The notes beneath the pieces were generated by a model. The model did no database searches and was not told the origin of the DNA. It saw only the letters and a program-made list of their open reading frames with translations. A stretch of DNA of 64,000 nt from Gordionus sp. m RMFG-2023. Its lineage: Eukaryota; Nematomorpha; Gordioida; Chordodea; Parachordodidae. Position numbers and translations under genes: made by a program. The stretch's first letter is position 1. The number at the start of each line of letters is the position of its first letter. Positions 37,631 to 50,364 of the stretch are shown here, piece after piece. The stretch is from positions 1,101,473 through 1,165,472 of the forward strand of contig NC_088775.1 of assembly GCF_954871325.1 (NCBI RefSeq). Reading direction: 5' to 3'.

Positions 37631-38186
37631 AACACTATAAAACTTTAATCACGTGTTCCCTTGTTTTTTTAAAAATCGCGAGTTTTTTTTTTGGAAATAA
37701 TATCTTTTGTCCAGCTTATTTAGGTTTTTTTAAAAAAAGGTTTAAGAAAAAAAAAAGATCTCCATTGTTAAATAGAACACGTGACTTAAATATAGCTGAC
37801 GAATCAAATTACGAAGAAATTTACGGAGATTTCTAACATAAATAATCCGGTTTAATATGTCTAACTTTCCAAATATATTTCGTCATCCAATATCATCCTT
37901 TTAGAATACTAAGATTCATATAAATGAATAAAATAAATAAAATTATGAATTATTATTAACTTCAGGGTTTCTAAGAACTTCTTTTTTTAAAAAAAAAGGA
38001 ATTAGTGAGAACAGTAAAAAATCACTTCCCGTTTTAATTAATTTTTATCTTAAATGTTAGAACTTTTGGAAGACATTACGTTTAGTAGTGTTGTTAAACT
38101 ACCTAACTTTAGTCAACTATAGAACAACGTAGCCATGCTTTTATTTAGAAAAAATATTCGAAACTTGAAGTTTAGATTCAAATTAA
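37631..38186. other. AT-rich non-genic DNA
   Basis: Near 38088 a tagtgttgttaaac motif marks the start of another hAT-like relic whose other end I could not find. Otherwise nothing seen. Confidence 0.45.
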
Positions 38187-38329
38187 CAGAGTTGTTAAAG
38201 GATCTAGATACAAAATGTGGTATATCTGTATCTAGATACATTTTTGATTAAAATATCTGTATCTAGATATTATTTTAAACGATGTATCTGTATCTAGATC
38301 CATTTAAAAAGTGTCTTTTAACAGCTCTG
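38187..38329. mobile_element. hAT MITE with 8-bp duplication (7/8)
   Basis: Starts CAGAGTTGTTAAAGGATC and ends TTTTAACAGCTCTG; flanks are caaattaa (38179-38186) and caaattag (38330-38337). Same family as 998-1172. Confidence 0.9.
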
Positions 38330-38599
38330 CAAATTAGAGGCTTAATTCAAATTTTTAGGCTAAAAGCACAACAGAGATGGTCAAGGTTAGGCGATTCAAC
38401 AACAGTAACGTTTAGGTTATTTTTCTTGTTCTCTTGAATCTATCGTTAGATTCTCCAATTTAGAAAAGTGTGGGGATAGATATCAAGAAGTAGACACAAA
38501 AAAAAATCTATCCATTTCTCCATGATGATCCAATAGAATTATTTACCCTCAAAGGCACTTAATAACAGGATTAATTGAATTCGAATATATTGTTAATTG

Positions 38600-38825
38600 C
38601 GGGGATGTGAACCCGAACCCGAGAAATTTAAAACTGTTTGGTTGGGCATAACCTTAGAACAAACAGAGACCAATTTAAGGGCAACTCATTAAACCCGGTA
38701 TAAAATGGACCTGGGGCAGGTTCGAACCCCTCTTAGAAAATCGTTTTCGATTATGTCTCCTGTTATCAAAATTCCCATTAAATGAAATTTAAAATTTTCT
38801 TGAACGGTTCGGTTTTACATCCCTG
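38600..38825. mobile_element. CG-rich hAT-like MITE with perfect 8-bp duplication
   Basis: Left end cggggatgtgaacccgaacc and right end gaacggttcggttttacatc followed by cctg are imperfect inverses. It is flanked by gttaattg at 38592-38599 and 38826-38833. No coding capacity. It resembles the CG-rich elements at 34443-34946 and 47165-47345. Confidence 0.88.
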
Positions 38826-39110
38826 GTTAATTGTATACGTTAATTAATTGATGTAATTTATAGATTAATTAATTAACATATATAAACTGAAATATACAAT
38901 CAAAAAAAAAAATTATAATAAATTGTAATATATGACAGGTGTCACGCCTTTTCCCCAACAAAAAGGTATTCCACGAAATTTTAGTAATTTTAGTAATTAG
39001 TGTTTTTTCTTCTTCTTAAAGTTTTTGAAACTTTAGATATTTTTTCTTAAAACTGATTTAGGACGCAAAATTAATAAATAAATTTGAAATTTGGAAATAA
39101 CGAGTATGAA

Positions 39111-39480
39111 AGGTTTTGAGAGATTTATCAGCTGTTAGGTTTAGGGTTTCATTAAAAATGGCGATTTTATAAAAATTTGATTCCTTTTTTTTATACATTA
39201 ATAAATTTGTCAAATCAAATCTGACATGTCACGTGATTAAAAATAATTTCCTCGAGTTGGAAGCCATATTATCCTTTTCATCGTAACTATCTTCTTTTTT
39301 TTCAAAGTGAACCGCTATAAGGGCTAATTAAAGATTTTGAGAGATTTATCAGCTGTTAGGTTTCAGGGTTTCATTAAAAATGGCGATTAATAAAATTTGA
39401 TACCTTTTTTTATTCATTAATAAACTCAAATCAAATCTGACATGTCACATGATTATAATTTCCTTGAGTAGGGGGCAATT
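39111..39480. repeat. Two-unit tandem duplication of about 220-bp period
   Basis: Units starting near 39111 and 39331 share ttttgagagatttatcagct, gttaggtt, gggtttcattaaaaatggcg and aaatcaaatctgacatgtca. A related single segment (tctgacagggcacgtgatca) lies near 3500. Confidence 0.8.
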
Positions 39481-40029
39481 ATAAATATGATGTTATCCTG
39501 TTCGGGTATTTCTTTCATTTAACTTTTCAAAACTTTTTAAACTTACTAAACTTTGTAAACTTTTCAAACTTCTAAAATTAATTCCGTAAATAAAATAAAT
39601 TTAACTACATTTACCAAAAAAAAAAAAAGGAAAGAAAGGAAGAAAATTGGAAAGTTATAATAAACACCATCTAGCGAATATAAAAATATTACATAAAAAA
39701 AAAAAATGAATACATTTTTTTTGTTTAAATTTTTTTTAAATCTTAAATTAATTATTTTTATTTTTAAATATAAAATTATCCGCCAATCAAATCAAATTAA
39801 AAACATATGATTGGGATCTACGCAACTATATCCTTCCTCTTCCTTCTAGATAATAAACTAAAAATAATCAAATTCCATTCATTTAAATGGATAAAGAAAA
39901 TGGCCTTATATCCGCTGCCACCATGATAATAAATGGTGATTATTAAATTTACAATTTACAAAATAATTGTTAAATTTTAATCTAATTTTTATATCTAAGA
40001 ATAAATTTAGAATTGACAAAGATATTAAG

Positions 40030-40350
40030 TATCTATGACATATGATAATACCTAGAACTTGACGATGGCATTCGGGTAAAAAGTGTATATACATCAATTA
40101 AAAACAGCTGGGGACGCCATTTTGATAACCCGTGTCATTATGAGAAATTAATTTTAAACGAGAGGCTAATTCATTCCCCCATCAAAGAATTGCCTGATCA
40201 TCGAGATAGTAAGGAAAGCAAAGTTAACAATTTAATATCAATTTTTAACATGTGCGTAATTACCATATGGTGTTGACAAAATGGCGCGTCCAGCTGATTT
40301 GCATTTCAACGAACGCTTTTCAAATGAATACGTCGTCAGGGGTTTTTTAA
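40030..40350. mobile_element. Palindromic MITE (CAATGACAT family), copy 4
   Basis: Left part atgacatatgataatacct and acttgacgatggcattcgg, then aaaacagctggggacgccat. Right part acaaaatggcgcgtccagct, gaacgcttttcaaatgaata and cgtcgtcagg. Ends are diverged. It lies about 240 bp beyond the stop of thioredoxin-like gene B. Confidence 0.8.
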
Positions 40351-40587
40351 TTTCCGTAAAGAAAAAAATTTACAAAAGATCCTTCCATAGATTAATTATA
40401 TTCTTTATTTTATTTTGAACAATTTTACATAAAAAACAGCTGATCCAATATTATAAAATAAATAAAAATAAATATATATATATATATTATTGCATATTAT
40501 ATAAAATATACAAATCAAACTATCATATCAATTTTCTTTTACAAAAAAAAATTGAAGGAGAAAGGAATCAAAATTCGAAGTTACAAA

Positions 40588-43019
40588 TCATTTCAAGTTC
40601 AAGTTGTCTATCTCATCCAGGAATTCGTCTAAATATGTTTAGAAAAAAATCATTTATATCTAACACAATCTATATTAAACCTAGTGTCATGAATCCCTCG
40701 TTTCGATAAATGACCTTTCCTTCTGTATATACCTTGACGTTCGGGACTCCTCTTACGTTGCCCTTTACGCACAACTCGCGATTATTCGAGCAAATCAGCT
40801 GTAACACAGAGAAACAAAATTTAGGATAAAATAAATATTCGCATTCATTCATTAAGCACGGGACAAAAGATTGCCTCCCCCCCCCCTCCCAAATTTATAT
40901 TTACCCTACTATTCGAAGTTGACTTTACTTCTTAACCTTCGTTATTCATAAATGCAATAAACTTGTGCTGAAAGGAAAATTAACTTCTGGCGTAAGATAA
41001 AATAAGGGAGAGGGGGGGGGGCATGAGGTAATGATATATGACAGTCTGTCAACAAGTTAGCTATTAACCAAACATAGCCTCAAATTTTCTAATCACCGTA
41101 ACCAACCTATTCGAAGAAGCTAATTCCAGAAGAAGAAAAAAAAAGGCTTCCCCGAACTGGGGACTAATTATCTTGTCGGCGTTTTCTCGAAAAACCTCTG
41201 AACGACACCCGTGTGACTGCTAAACGATTATTCTTTTGTTACATGAGGATAATTTATTAGTAAGTTGCTATTAAATATTTTATGATAAACCGCATTTTAA
41301 AAAAACGAACAAAATCCATAGCTATATATGTGTCGTAACGGGGATTCGGAATCCCTTGATTTTAAATCCTTCGCGGAGGGCGATTTAAAAAAACGTTTGA
41401 ATCATATTTAACCGGAAATCAATGTATTCTAGCATGTGTTAGAGTATTCGCCCTATAAATTTCAGCCAATTTTAGCAAACGAACTTCCGAAACTACTTAT
41501 AATTTATATTAAATTTTTATATGGATTTTTTCATATAAATTAGAAAAAAAAATTACTAAAATGTCTGTGGCTTAAAATGGCTGAAATTTATAGGGGTAAA
41601 TACTCTACACATGCTAGAATACATTTTCCGGTTAAATGGGAATTAAATAAAATTTTACGCCATCGGTAAAAGGTTACAAATCAGAGATTCCAGAATCCCC
41701 CAAACGACATTATCTTTCGTATCATCTGTTAGAATTTTTTCCCGCCTGTATATCAGGGTTCTCAGGTCGAAAAGTTTGAATTGATGAGGGAAGGGTGGGG
41801 TGTTACTACATGTGCCACTAAGGAGTTGAAAATATTTTAAGGGGTATTTGGAAGCTGAAAAAATTTGGGATCTAACTTTAATAAGGGTAAAAAGAGTGCA
41901 TTCAAAAAAAAAATGTATTCGGCGGGGGTTTAGGATTTTTTTATTTTGGCGGGAAGATTGGAAAAGTCTTCCCAGCTATGGATGAGAACCTGGAAAAATC
42001 TGCCTGAATAAAGTTTATAATTCTCTTTTTTTATATCATTTCGTCAAAATTTTTTTGTAAAATAGATAACTGGTATTAAAATGCATCTCTCCAATTGGTC
42101 ATTTATTTTTAAAAACTCGAAAGCGGGAAAACCCCGGAAATGAGGAATTAAATGTCTTCATTTAAATAGTTCAAAAAGCGGAAAATGGCGCGAATGTTGC
42201 TTATTAAATTATACGATGCTAAACATCGCCCTATCATTGCGGTTACACTATATGTGTAGCTCAATTTTTTTTCTGGCTTTTTGACAATGTACATAAAAAA
42301 TCATATGATATATGAAAGTAATTTATTTAATTTATTTCTAAAAAAATAATTTATTTAATTTTATTCTATAATAATTTATTTAATTAATTTTAAAAAATAA
42401 TTTATTTAATTAATTCTAAAAAGATAATTGATTTAATTTATTTTTTAAAATAAAAATTTATTTCAGATATAATAATAAATCATATCTTTTAGAAAGAGTT
42501 TAATCCTATGACACGAGATATTTACACCTCGTGGAGTGTAATACCCACCCTAAAGATACTTTTATATAATAATGGAAAATTGTTTATAAATCATATCAAA
42601 ATAATAAGAAACCTTACTTGATGTATGACTGGGAAAGTTCTTAAGTGACATATGAATGGTCCATTATACCCCTGCCCTTAGTAGCCAACTTCTCATATAC
42701 TGTATTCGTATTACCTTCGATTTAAATAATATACTTTTCCGCATTCTAATCCAGCGATGTCGCACACGTCACGAAATACGGGCAAGAATTTTCGGCTAAA
42801 ACGGCAACTTATAGATTATATTAATTTTAAGTATTTTAAAGATAATATATATACTGACTTTACGGCGTAAGACAATAGAACGAAATTCTTGTTGGAAGAT
42901 AGGGCGGTCTCTAAGGAATTTGAATCTTCTATGGATAGAATCTCTGCATGGATCTCGAATAAGAGCCATACGACTAGTAATAACCAAAAACTATCGCCTT
43001 TTACGAATAATACGACCAT
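40588..43019 (-). CDS. Secreted single-domain thioredoxin-like protein B, CRFS active site
   Basis: Exons on the minus strand: 42859-43019, 42735-42807, 40681-40798, 40588-40628, with GT-AG borders and phases 2, 0, 1 as in paralogue A; 130 residues. Residues 1-25 are a signal peptide (WLLLVVWLLFEIHA). The fold shows NFVLLSYAVN, active-site C55-R-F-S58, KFLPVFRDVCDIAGLECGK, LICSNNRELC and VRGVPNVKVY with cis-Pro97. CRFS is the active-site tetrapeptide of ERp44, the CxxS chaperone that retains clients by mixed disulfides in the early secretory pathway; that similarity is at motif level only, since this protein is far shorter and ends DEFLDEIDNLNLK without an RDEL signal. Intron 40799-42734 holds a palindromic MITE (41339-41700). 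The gene is head-to-tail with A, with one unrelated gene between. Confidence 0.87.
41339..41700. mobile_element. Palindromic MITE (GGGGATTC family), most complete copy
   Basis: The left arm runs cggggattcggaatcccttg, aaccggaaatcaatgtattc, tagcatgtgttagagtattc, and the right arm is its inverse: aaatactctacacatgctag, aatacattttccggttaaat, gattccagaatcccc. Central DNA is AT-rich. It sits in the second intron of thioredoxin-like gene B. Relatives are at 12334-12520, about 58990-59249 and 60722-60950. Confidence 0.82.
42316..42475. repeat. Minisatellite, about five units of 30-38 bp
   Basis: Repeats of aataatttatttaattaatt and taaaaa-type spacers lie within the intron of thioredoxin-like gene B. 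Confidence 0.75.
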
Positions 43020-46000
43020 AAATTTCGTTTTAAAAAAATTTAAAAAAAATTTATTTTCCTCTTGGATTGAAAATTCGATGTTTTATACAATATGGGGATA
43101 TAAGGGAATGATTTTTCTTTTAAGTCATATGAAAGATGTGTCAAGAGCAAGAAAAGATTGAATCTTATGTGCCATCTTCCTTTGCCGGCTGAGAGTTATT
43201 TTAAAAAAAAATTAAAAAAAAAAAAAAAATAACACGCAATATAATCAAAAAAAATATTAGCTTTTTTTATTAAAGATTAATTTTTGGAGGTTACAAAATT
43301 TCTTTTTATAATACATATATATATATATATATATATATGTCATGAGATCTGTCCTTAAACCTATATAAAAATATAAATACAGAAATGATATATATTATTT
43401 TTTGTGTCAGAAAATAGAAATTGTCAAGAGGAATAGTTATTTTTTGTTAGAAATCTTCAAAAAAAATGATTTAAATCCTGGAAAAGGAAGAAAAAAAAAT
43501 AAGATTTTGATTTGGTCGGGCAGTGGCATTAAATAATCTCCAATTAAATTTAAGAATTAATTTTTAAAAAGTTTTTTTATATTTCAAAAAATTATTTTAT
43601 TTTATTTTTCTTTCTTTCTTTCTTTCTAAAAAAAATTAAGGTTTTTAAATTAAGCCGTCCTAAATAAATTAAAACTTAAAAAAAAATTCTTCAAAGTTTT
43701 GCATTTAAAATATTTAATTCAAAAAATGAAGACCATTTTTTATGATGTAGCAAGTGTTTTTTTATATAAATACATACATATATTCTTTATTTTTTGATAA
43801 AAAGAAAGAAAGAAAGAAAGAANNNNNNNNNNGCTTCGATTTATTCATACGTAAAAGAAAGTTTTTAGCGAAATCGTGTTAAAATAATTAAATATAATTA
43901 TAATTATTTATAATATCTTCAATTTTTTTTTTATTTGCTTTCATTTTCATTATAAATTTTTTTTTTTCTAAAAAGGTTAAATTTTGTTGAATTCTCCCCC
44001 CTTCCCCTGCTACCAAAAAATAAGAAATATTCGACAACTTGGTGGGATATTTATATTTTACTTTTAAGATCCTGGGGCAAAGTGAACCAGGTTTATATGG
44101 GCCCTTCACGAGTCGATGACCATAACCCTCCGAATCTAGCGGTGGTGGTCGGGAGGGGGCAAGATTCCTGGCTAGGGGACTTCCCTCCTCCTACATTAAT
44201 GATGCTGCGGAAATCGGAAAATCAACTAAGCCTAGAGGAAAGCTAAGATTTTTTTTTCCGGTTTAATATTCTTGAGGATGAAAAAAGTTTTGGAATAAGA
44301 TTAAAATGGAACGGGTTAACGGAGGGGGGGGGGGTGAGGGCAACTATATTTCCGTTAGCGTCTAAACTAGACCTAAATACAGCTAGTGACCACTGTCTTT
44401 AAAATAAAAAATCCGATTTATGGAACGGTCTTAACCGGTTCCGGTTAACGGACCTATTTCCCGCCAGCGCCACATTCGCGATAAACTAAAAATCGTCATT
44501 ACAAATGAAATATATATTGGGTGTACGCGAGAAATATTAAAAAATAAATCTAATACGTTTTTGTTCCTCTCAAAACACCGGTATAAAATTTTTTTTAATT
44601 TATGGTGGGAAAAAATAAATAAATAATATATAAAAGGTTAATAAACAAATAAACAAACAAAAAAATAATGATAAAAGGCTAGTTTTAGACTTGAGCATTC
44701 GCCTAATCATCACTAACTCCTCTAACTTGAACAACAAAAAATAAAAGAGGTCATATTTTACTTTTTTATACATTACATTTTAACTCTCCACTAGACAATT
44801 TAAAAAATAAAAATAAATATATATAATGATCACATTTTGACACACATTCATTTCAATCCTTTTTCCAGTTCTATTTCTTTCGATTAAATCTTTTTAATCA
44901 TTTTTTACGAAATAAAAAATTTTTTCCATAATTTTCTCCGACACACGAAAATAAATTTAAAACAAATTTTTTAAATAATTTTTTGAATTTGTCGGCCGCC
45001 ATGATACTTTTTTTTGTGTTTCTTCCGTGCGTGTTAACAATAATTTGGGATTTAAAAATTATTTTTTAACCTGTTATCTCTATCAAAATATATTATTTAT
45101 TTACACACGAGGAAAATTAATTTTTGGTTAAACTTTTGATTACAATATTATTTAATATTTTTTTTTTAGTAACATACATTTTATATATATTATATATTTA
45201 AATTTAAATTTATTAAGCTAACTTCTAGAAGAAAGTGGAATATTTTGAAATGACAAAAGGGGTAATTAAAGGTATAAATAATAATAATAACAATTTTTTT
45301 TAATATCTTTACTAGGTATGTATATATGTATGTCAAACTTATGACAAAAGAAAAAAAAATAATATTTATATATGTATAAAGGAGTAAAAAGAAAAGTAAA
45401 GAAAGAGAGATGGGGAATATGGAGTTAAAGTAATTATATATTGATAATGTATTAAATAATAATCGGTGTCGTAAAAGTATCGAATGGATACAAAAGTATC
45501 GTATATAGTAACGGCATTTTTTTAAGAGAGAGGGAGGGAGAGCGAGAAGCTATTCGTTATTTTTTTTACCAGCATATCGGAATTAAATTTTTGGGAAACA
45601 GGAAATGGAACCTACTTCAAAGTTTCTAGGGATCGTCGAAGAACGAAATTTTTGAAGAAAAGTTGAAATTTATTTTATTTTTATTACTCATTGTTTCAAA
45701 AATTATTTTTTTTTATAAAAGTGATTTATTTATTGTTCAAAAAAAAAAAATTTCTTCTTTGTAAATGTCCGAATGTCAAAACTCTGACGTCAACTTGTCA
45801 CTTTGTCAAAAATATAATGAAGATATATAAAAAAAAAAATTAATAAAATAACGCGATTTTATATTATTATTATTTTTTTTTAATTAATTTTTAAAAATAA
45901 AATAATAATTTTTTTTTAGCCGAGTTTGTCAGATCAAAAGGAATACAAACATGACAAATAAAGTTTTTATGATCCTTTATTTCCATTTATTTTTGAAAAT

Positions 46001-47042
46001 TTTATTTTTTGACCAGGCTTCGTTTATATTATTTTTTTTCCACATTTTATTCTATAGAATTAATTCGTCAAGGTTATTTTTTAAATAAAAAAATTAAAAA
46101 TTATAATATTAATTTTTTTTTTTTAAATTATTATAATTTAAAAATTAAAAAGTAACGCGATTCTTGATAAGTAATTACGGCGTTTAAGGCAAGCCCGAAA
46201 AATTTTGATCGCAGATGGGCACAAAACGTTTGTGACATCTATTGGCGGAAATCTCGACGGAGCGTGAGGCAATGCTTATCTGGCTGGCTAATATCGATGA
46301 GTATTAACCGTTTTTTATTAAAAAAATCGACTCAAATAGAGCGGTTTTAGTATCGTCACTACAGTTATAGCCGTATTTCTAAAACGGAACGCTCGGGTAA
46401 GAAGCCATATTGATAGTTGGCCCAAAGTTAACGGATTAATTTTAACAAGCACTAACAGATAATCAAAATCAATTAAATGATTTAAAACAAACAATTTTTT
46501 TCATTTTTATAAATTTCCGCTTAGGAAAAAAAGAAAAGAAACAGATGTTTAATGTAATAAAAAATATGAATGCGTGCTTCGAATAATAAATTTGCCTGTG
46601 GAGGTAGTATAGTCCGCCAAAAAAATTTATGTAATCATTTCCTATTATGATGCCTCGTCGGTTGAGTATTATACTGTTCTATGTTTTTATTATTTTTTTA
46701 AAAAACAACAAAATATTTCCTCCATTTTGAATTTGTGGATGATCAACGTAAATAATGCAAAATGATATATTTCACGATTAAATTTTTAATGTGGATATAA
46801 AAAGAATGTTAGGTTAGTGGTAACAGTGTAGAATTCAATTCATCTAATCAAAAAATAAAAGTGGAGATAGAACATTACAATAGTCGGCCTACGGTACATT
46901 ATTAGGTTTAAGAGATTATTTAAAAAAAAATATATATTAAATATTTTTTAATTTTATGTAATTAGATTTAAACACCAGCTTATCAGAATATATTTGACAT
47001 TTTTATATATAAAATCCATTAGAATTATTAATTATGATTAAC
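43020..47042. other. Long stretch without recognised gene
   Basis: AT-rich DNA with TA runs (43317-43338), a GAAA run at 43800-43822 abutting the gap, and a less AT-rich block at 43990-44470 with G and C homopolymers but no open frame of interest. A degraded hAT-like short element (gcaagcccgaaaaattttga ... gactcaaatagagcggtttt) is visible at about 46185-46350. Spliced exons of a gene with very short exons could be hidden here. Confidence 0.5.
43823..43832. other. Assembly gap of 10 N
   Basis: Ten undetermined bases follow directly after a GAAA microsatellite (43800-43822), so the true repeat is probably longer than shown. Confidence 1.
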
Positions 47043-47430
47043 TAGCGTTGTTAAACGGCTTGAGTCGATATTTAGCTAACTCAATATTTCATCCAGAAAA
47101 AATATTAAGCTAGCCCGAAGATATTGTTGATAGATGGCACCAAGGATACGAAACCGGCAAAAAATTTTGCCTAGGTTCGGTTCGGGTTAGGTTTAAGAAA
47201 TAGGTGGGTTCGGTTCGCGGAAATATTTTCGAACAACCCGGTTGAACCCGGGTTTAAATATAATTCTCGGGTTCGATTCGGGTACAAATTTTTTTTCAAA
47301 AACCCGGGGTGTCTTCTCCGGGTTGATTCGGTTCGAATCCCTGGATGACACAAAGGTTTAGATATCAGCGAAATCTCGAGTCTCAGGCAATATTTTTCTT
47401 GCTAAAATATCGAGTTAGCCGTTTGATTAC
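47043..47430. mobile_element. hAT-like short element with nested CG-rich element
   Basis: Left end tagcgttgttaaacggcttg, then gctaactcaatatttcatcc; right half atcttgctaaaatatcgag-like and gagttagccgtttgatt. The interior is interrupted at about 47165-47345 by inverted ggttcgggttaggt / gggttgattcggttcgaat sequence, a CG-rich element like 38600-38825. Confidence 0.7.
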
Positions 47431-47814
47431 CCATCATATTAAAATTATTTTTCTCGATTCGGGAGTTCGAACCTTTTCTTTTCCTTGTGGATTATAAGTT
47501 AACAAAATATTAAAGGCACATTTTTCGGGATTAAATCCATAACAGAATCTCAAACATAAAATTTATCTTCTTACTAATCTTGGCCACAAGCAAAGGAAAA
47601 CCAATAATCTCTACCGTTCCGCTTAGCTTCATTCTTACAACGCTAACGAACCGCGTAGAGATACTGCCCTCTTATAGCGAAAAAAGGATAGATAATAATG
47701 TACGGGGTCTATATACTGGCGAAAAATGTGCGATGCACCTCTTCAATTCCTAGGGGGTATGCAATGCAATTTCCGGGGTGATAAAGAATGAATGAAAAAG
47801 CGGCATTATGCCAG

Positions 47815-48012
47815 TAGTGTTGTTTAAATGGCTAGATTTGGGAACAAATTTTCTGAACGGCAAACTCAATATTCTATCTTGAAAAGGTGTTCCGCTAGCT
47901 AACCATCTATTAAACGAAATCTTGAGGCTTGGGCGATATCTTCCGGGTTAAAATATCGGAGCTAACCGTTTTTAAAAACCGGTTCTTCGAATCGAGCCGT
48001 TTAACACCGCTA
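47815..48012. mobile_element. hAT-like short non-autonomous element
   Basis: Left end tagtgttgtttaaatggcta and right end gagccgtttaacaccgcta are inverse; the interior has acggcaaactcaatattcta and atatcggagctaaccgtttt. No target duplication is clear. Confidence 0.75.
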
Positions 48013-50018
48013 TTTTTTTTGGAGTTCAAATACATTTATGACCGAAATTTGAATTGACTTTTTTTTGATGGGTGGGGAAATATTTCACAACTGTGACCTA
48101 AAATACAATGACGGTCCGCCAAAAATACGCTTACGCGGAAAAAGATTTTTTAGTAAGTTTGACACCGTTTTTAGCGTAAATGAAATTCTTCGTAAATTTT
48201 TTTTTTTAAAAAAAAAGTTAAATTTAAACCAAAAAAAATAAAAGTGAGATTATTTTGGGGTAGTTAAAATTTATAAACCATTCTCGGTTTAAATAAGTTT
48301 TTTTGTTTTTTTTAATTTAGCAAATTTATCGATTTACCGGCTGAAACAAAGGTTAGTTACTTTAATGTATCTAGCAGGAAAAAATTCGGGCCGAATCTGG
48401 CCCATGCCCTAAAAGAAAAACAATTTGTTTTACAAAAACTCCAGGAATCAGTTACGACGGGGGGGGGGTGGAATTGGAAAGGACCGGGTACAAAAAAAAA
48501 TAAATAGTTATAGCGGAATGGACATCAAATCTGGAATCCCGATGAGACGGAACTGGGCGTGTCCTTTAGACAAAAATTTTTTGAAAAAATAGTTTATCGT
48601 TAAAATGAGCCCCGAATTTTGAATGATTTAAAGAAGTTACTTGTAAATGTAACTGTTACTTCTAAAATATGACTTCAAAAGTATCTTTTAACAATACTGG
48701 TATTCATATAAATAAGTTTAAAAAAAAATATATATAAAGAATTGTTAAATTTTTCTTGAGGATTATTTTAAAATCTTCCGAAGTTTAATTTTCTATTACA
48801 ACAAAATATTTTTAAAAAAATCGCATTTAAAGTATTATCAAGTATTTATTATATAAGGATGTTTTTAAAAGAATGAAAGTAAAATAAAGTATTATTAATT
48901 TAATTAATTTTGTATTTTTAAATATTATTATATTATATATATATATTTTTGGATAAGGTTTATGAAATCAATTTAATTTTCATTACATTACCCCTGTGTT
49001 ATTTTCTGTAAACCTTGATATGCTAATGAGGAATTAGTTTAGTTTTTACTGGAATCCTTAAAGGCAACATTTTAAAACATCCCCTTATAATCTTTTTTTG
49101 GCAAAATATAATAATTTCAAATTTGAATTGAATAATTTGTGTAGGCTCAATTATCATTCATCCAAAAAATCTTCAACTTTATGATCTTCTAAAAATTTTG
49201 GGCAACAAAAAAATCTTCAAAGAATTTTTGTTTTCAAACTATAGTCTTGGTCAAAATTAGGGGAAAAAAATATGATTTTAACCAATATTAACATTTTAAA
49301 ATTTATAATAGAATAAATATAAAAATTTTTAAAAAAATTCTCAGCATAATTTAGGAGTTAGTTTTTATGAGGGTTAATTATCATTTTTGTGACATTGACC
49401 ACTGTTTAAAATTTATAGTATCCATGTAACTATCTAAAAAATTGCTATAAAATAAAATTATGAACCAAGTTCAGGCTAATTGAAATATGAGCAAGTCTCA
49501 AGAAAAATAATCTTGGGTCAGGTGTTTTAAAAATTAATAAATTTCTTGTCATGCTTGTGCCAATAATAAATATTTTTTAAGGCTCAATATATATCCTGGG
49601 TTATATTATCTTATTAATCTTAAAAAATATAAATATATTATCTTTAATAAAAAATTAAGATAAATCAATCTGATTGTAAGCAAATTGACCTAAAAAAGAT
49701 TTAAGCTATAATTTAAAAATAAATTTAATTAAGAAAACTAATAAATATTTATTTTTTTAATTAATAAAAATTTTGAATATGAAATTGTCTTAAATATAAG
49801 AGTAAGATATATAAATATTGTATATTTTTTAGAGCCAGATAATATAATAAATTTAAAAAAATATATATAACAAGTTCCTGGTATGTAAATGATAGTTAAA
49901 AATTTAATATTGATAATTAATGTGATTTAAAGAATATGAGGCATAAATATATTTATAAGATGTTTGTAGGTATTCAGTATATTTAAGTATTATATATATT
50001 AAATTCCATAAGAAATAC
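48013..50018. other. AT-rich region downstream of the tetraspanin exons
   Basis: The remaining tetraspanin exons were expected here on the minus strand, but no CCG-bearing extracellular loop or fourth membrane segment could be found. No other gene is recognised. Confidence 0.5.
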
Positions 50019-50364
50019 CATTGAAAGCAGGCATTGACTCTCTTGATAAGCTCCACAACATCCTATAAATCCAACTAATGTCATCAAGGCACCAGCTGCA
50101 ATCAGAATATAAACGCCCGTGTAATATTTCTCTAGATTTTCTCCTGCTCCAACTACGGTGGTGGTTTGAGGATCGAACCTAAGCCATATAGAAACTCCTA
50201 ATACTCCTAATCCGAATAGCTGAATAAATTTTTTTTTTAAATTAATCAAACATTATTGCATCTAAATTTAGATATTATATAAAATTAAGTTATCTTACCC
50301 AAAATAGAAAATTAACGGTAAATACAGTATATTTTAGACATTTTAAGCAAATATCATATCCCAT
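50019..50364 (-). CDS. Tetraspanin, first two coding exons only
   Basis: Exon 50299-50364 codes [20 protein letters not shown] and two more residues (FW), then a GTAAGA donor; exon 50019-50219 starts after ttattcag with [12 protein letters not shown] and ends LLSM before gtattt. The join (NFLFW/LFGLG) is in phase 0 and gives 89 residues. This is the tetraspanin N-terminus: cytosolic Cys for palmitoylation, TM1, a short loop, TM2 ([20 protein letters not shown]) and the AYQESQCLL loop into TM3. Tetraspanins organise membrane microdomains. The rest of TM3, the large loop with its CCG motif, and TM4 were not found downstream (lower coordinates), so the gene either has long introns or is truncated. 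Confidence 0.85.

Noticed and set aside
38731-38745. tRNA-like ggttcgaacccc
   Set aside because: It is part of the inverted ends and body of a CG-rich MITE with target duplications, and no cloverleaf surrounds it.
47171-47353. 60-residue open frame rich in Arg, Asn and Pro
   Set aside because: It is a translation of the CG-rich inverted element nested at 47165-47345.
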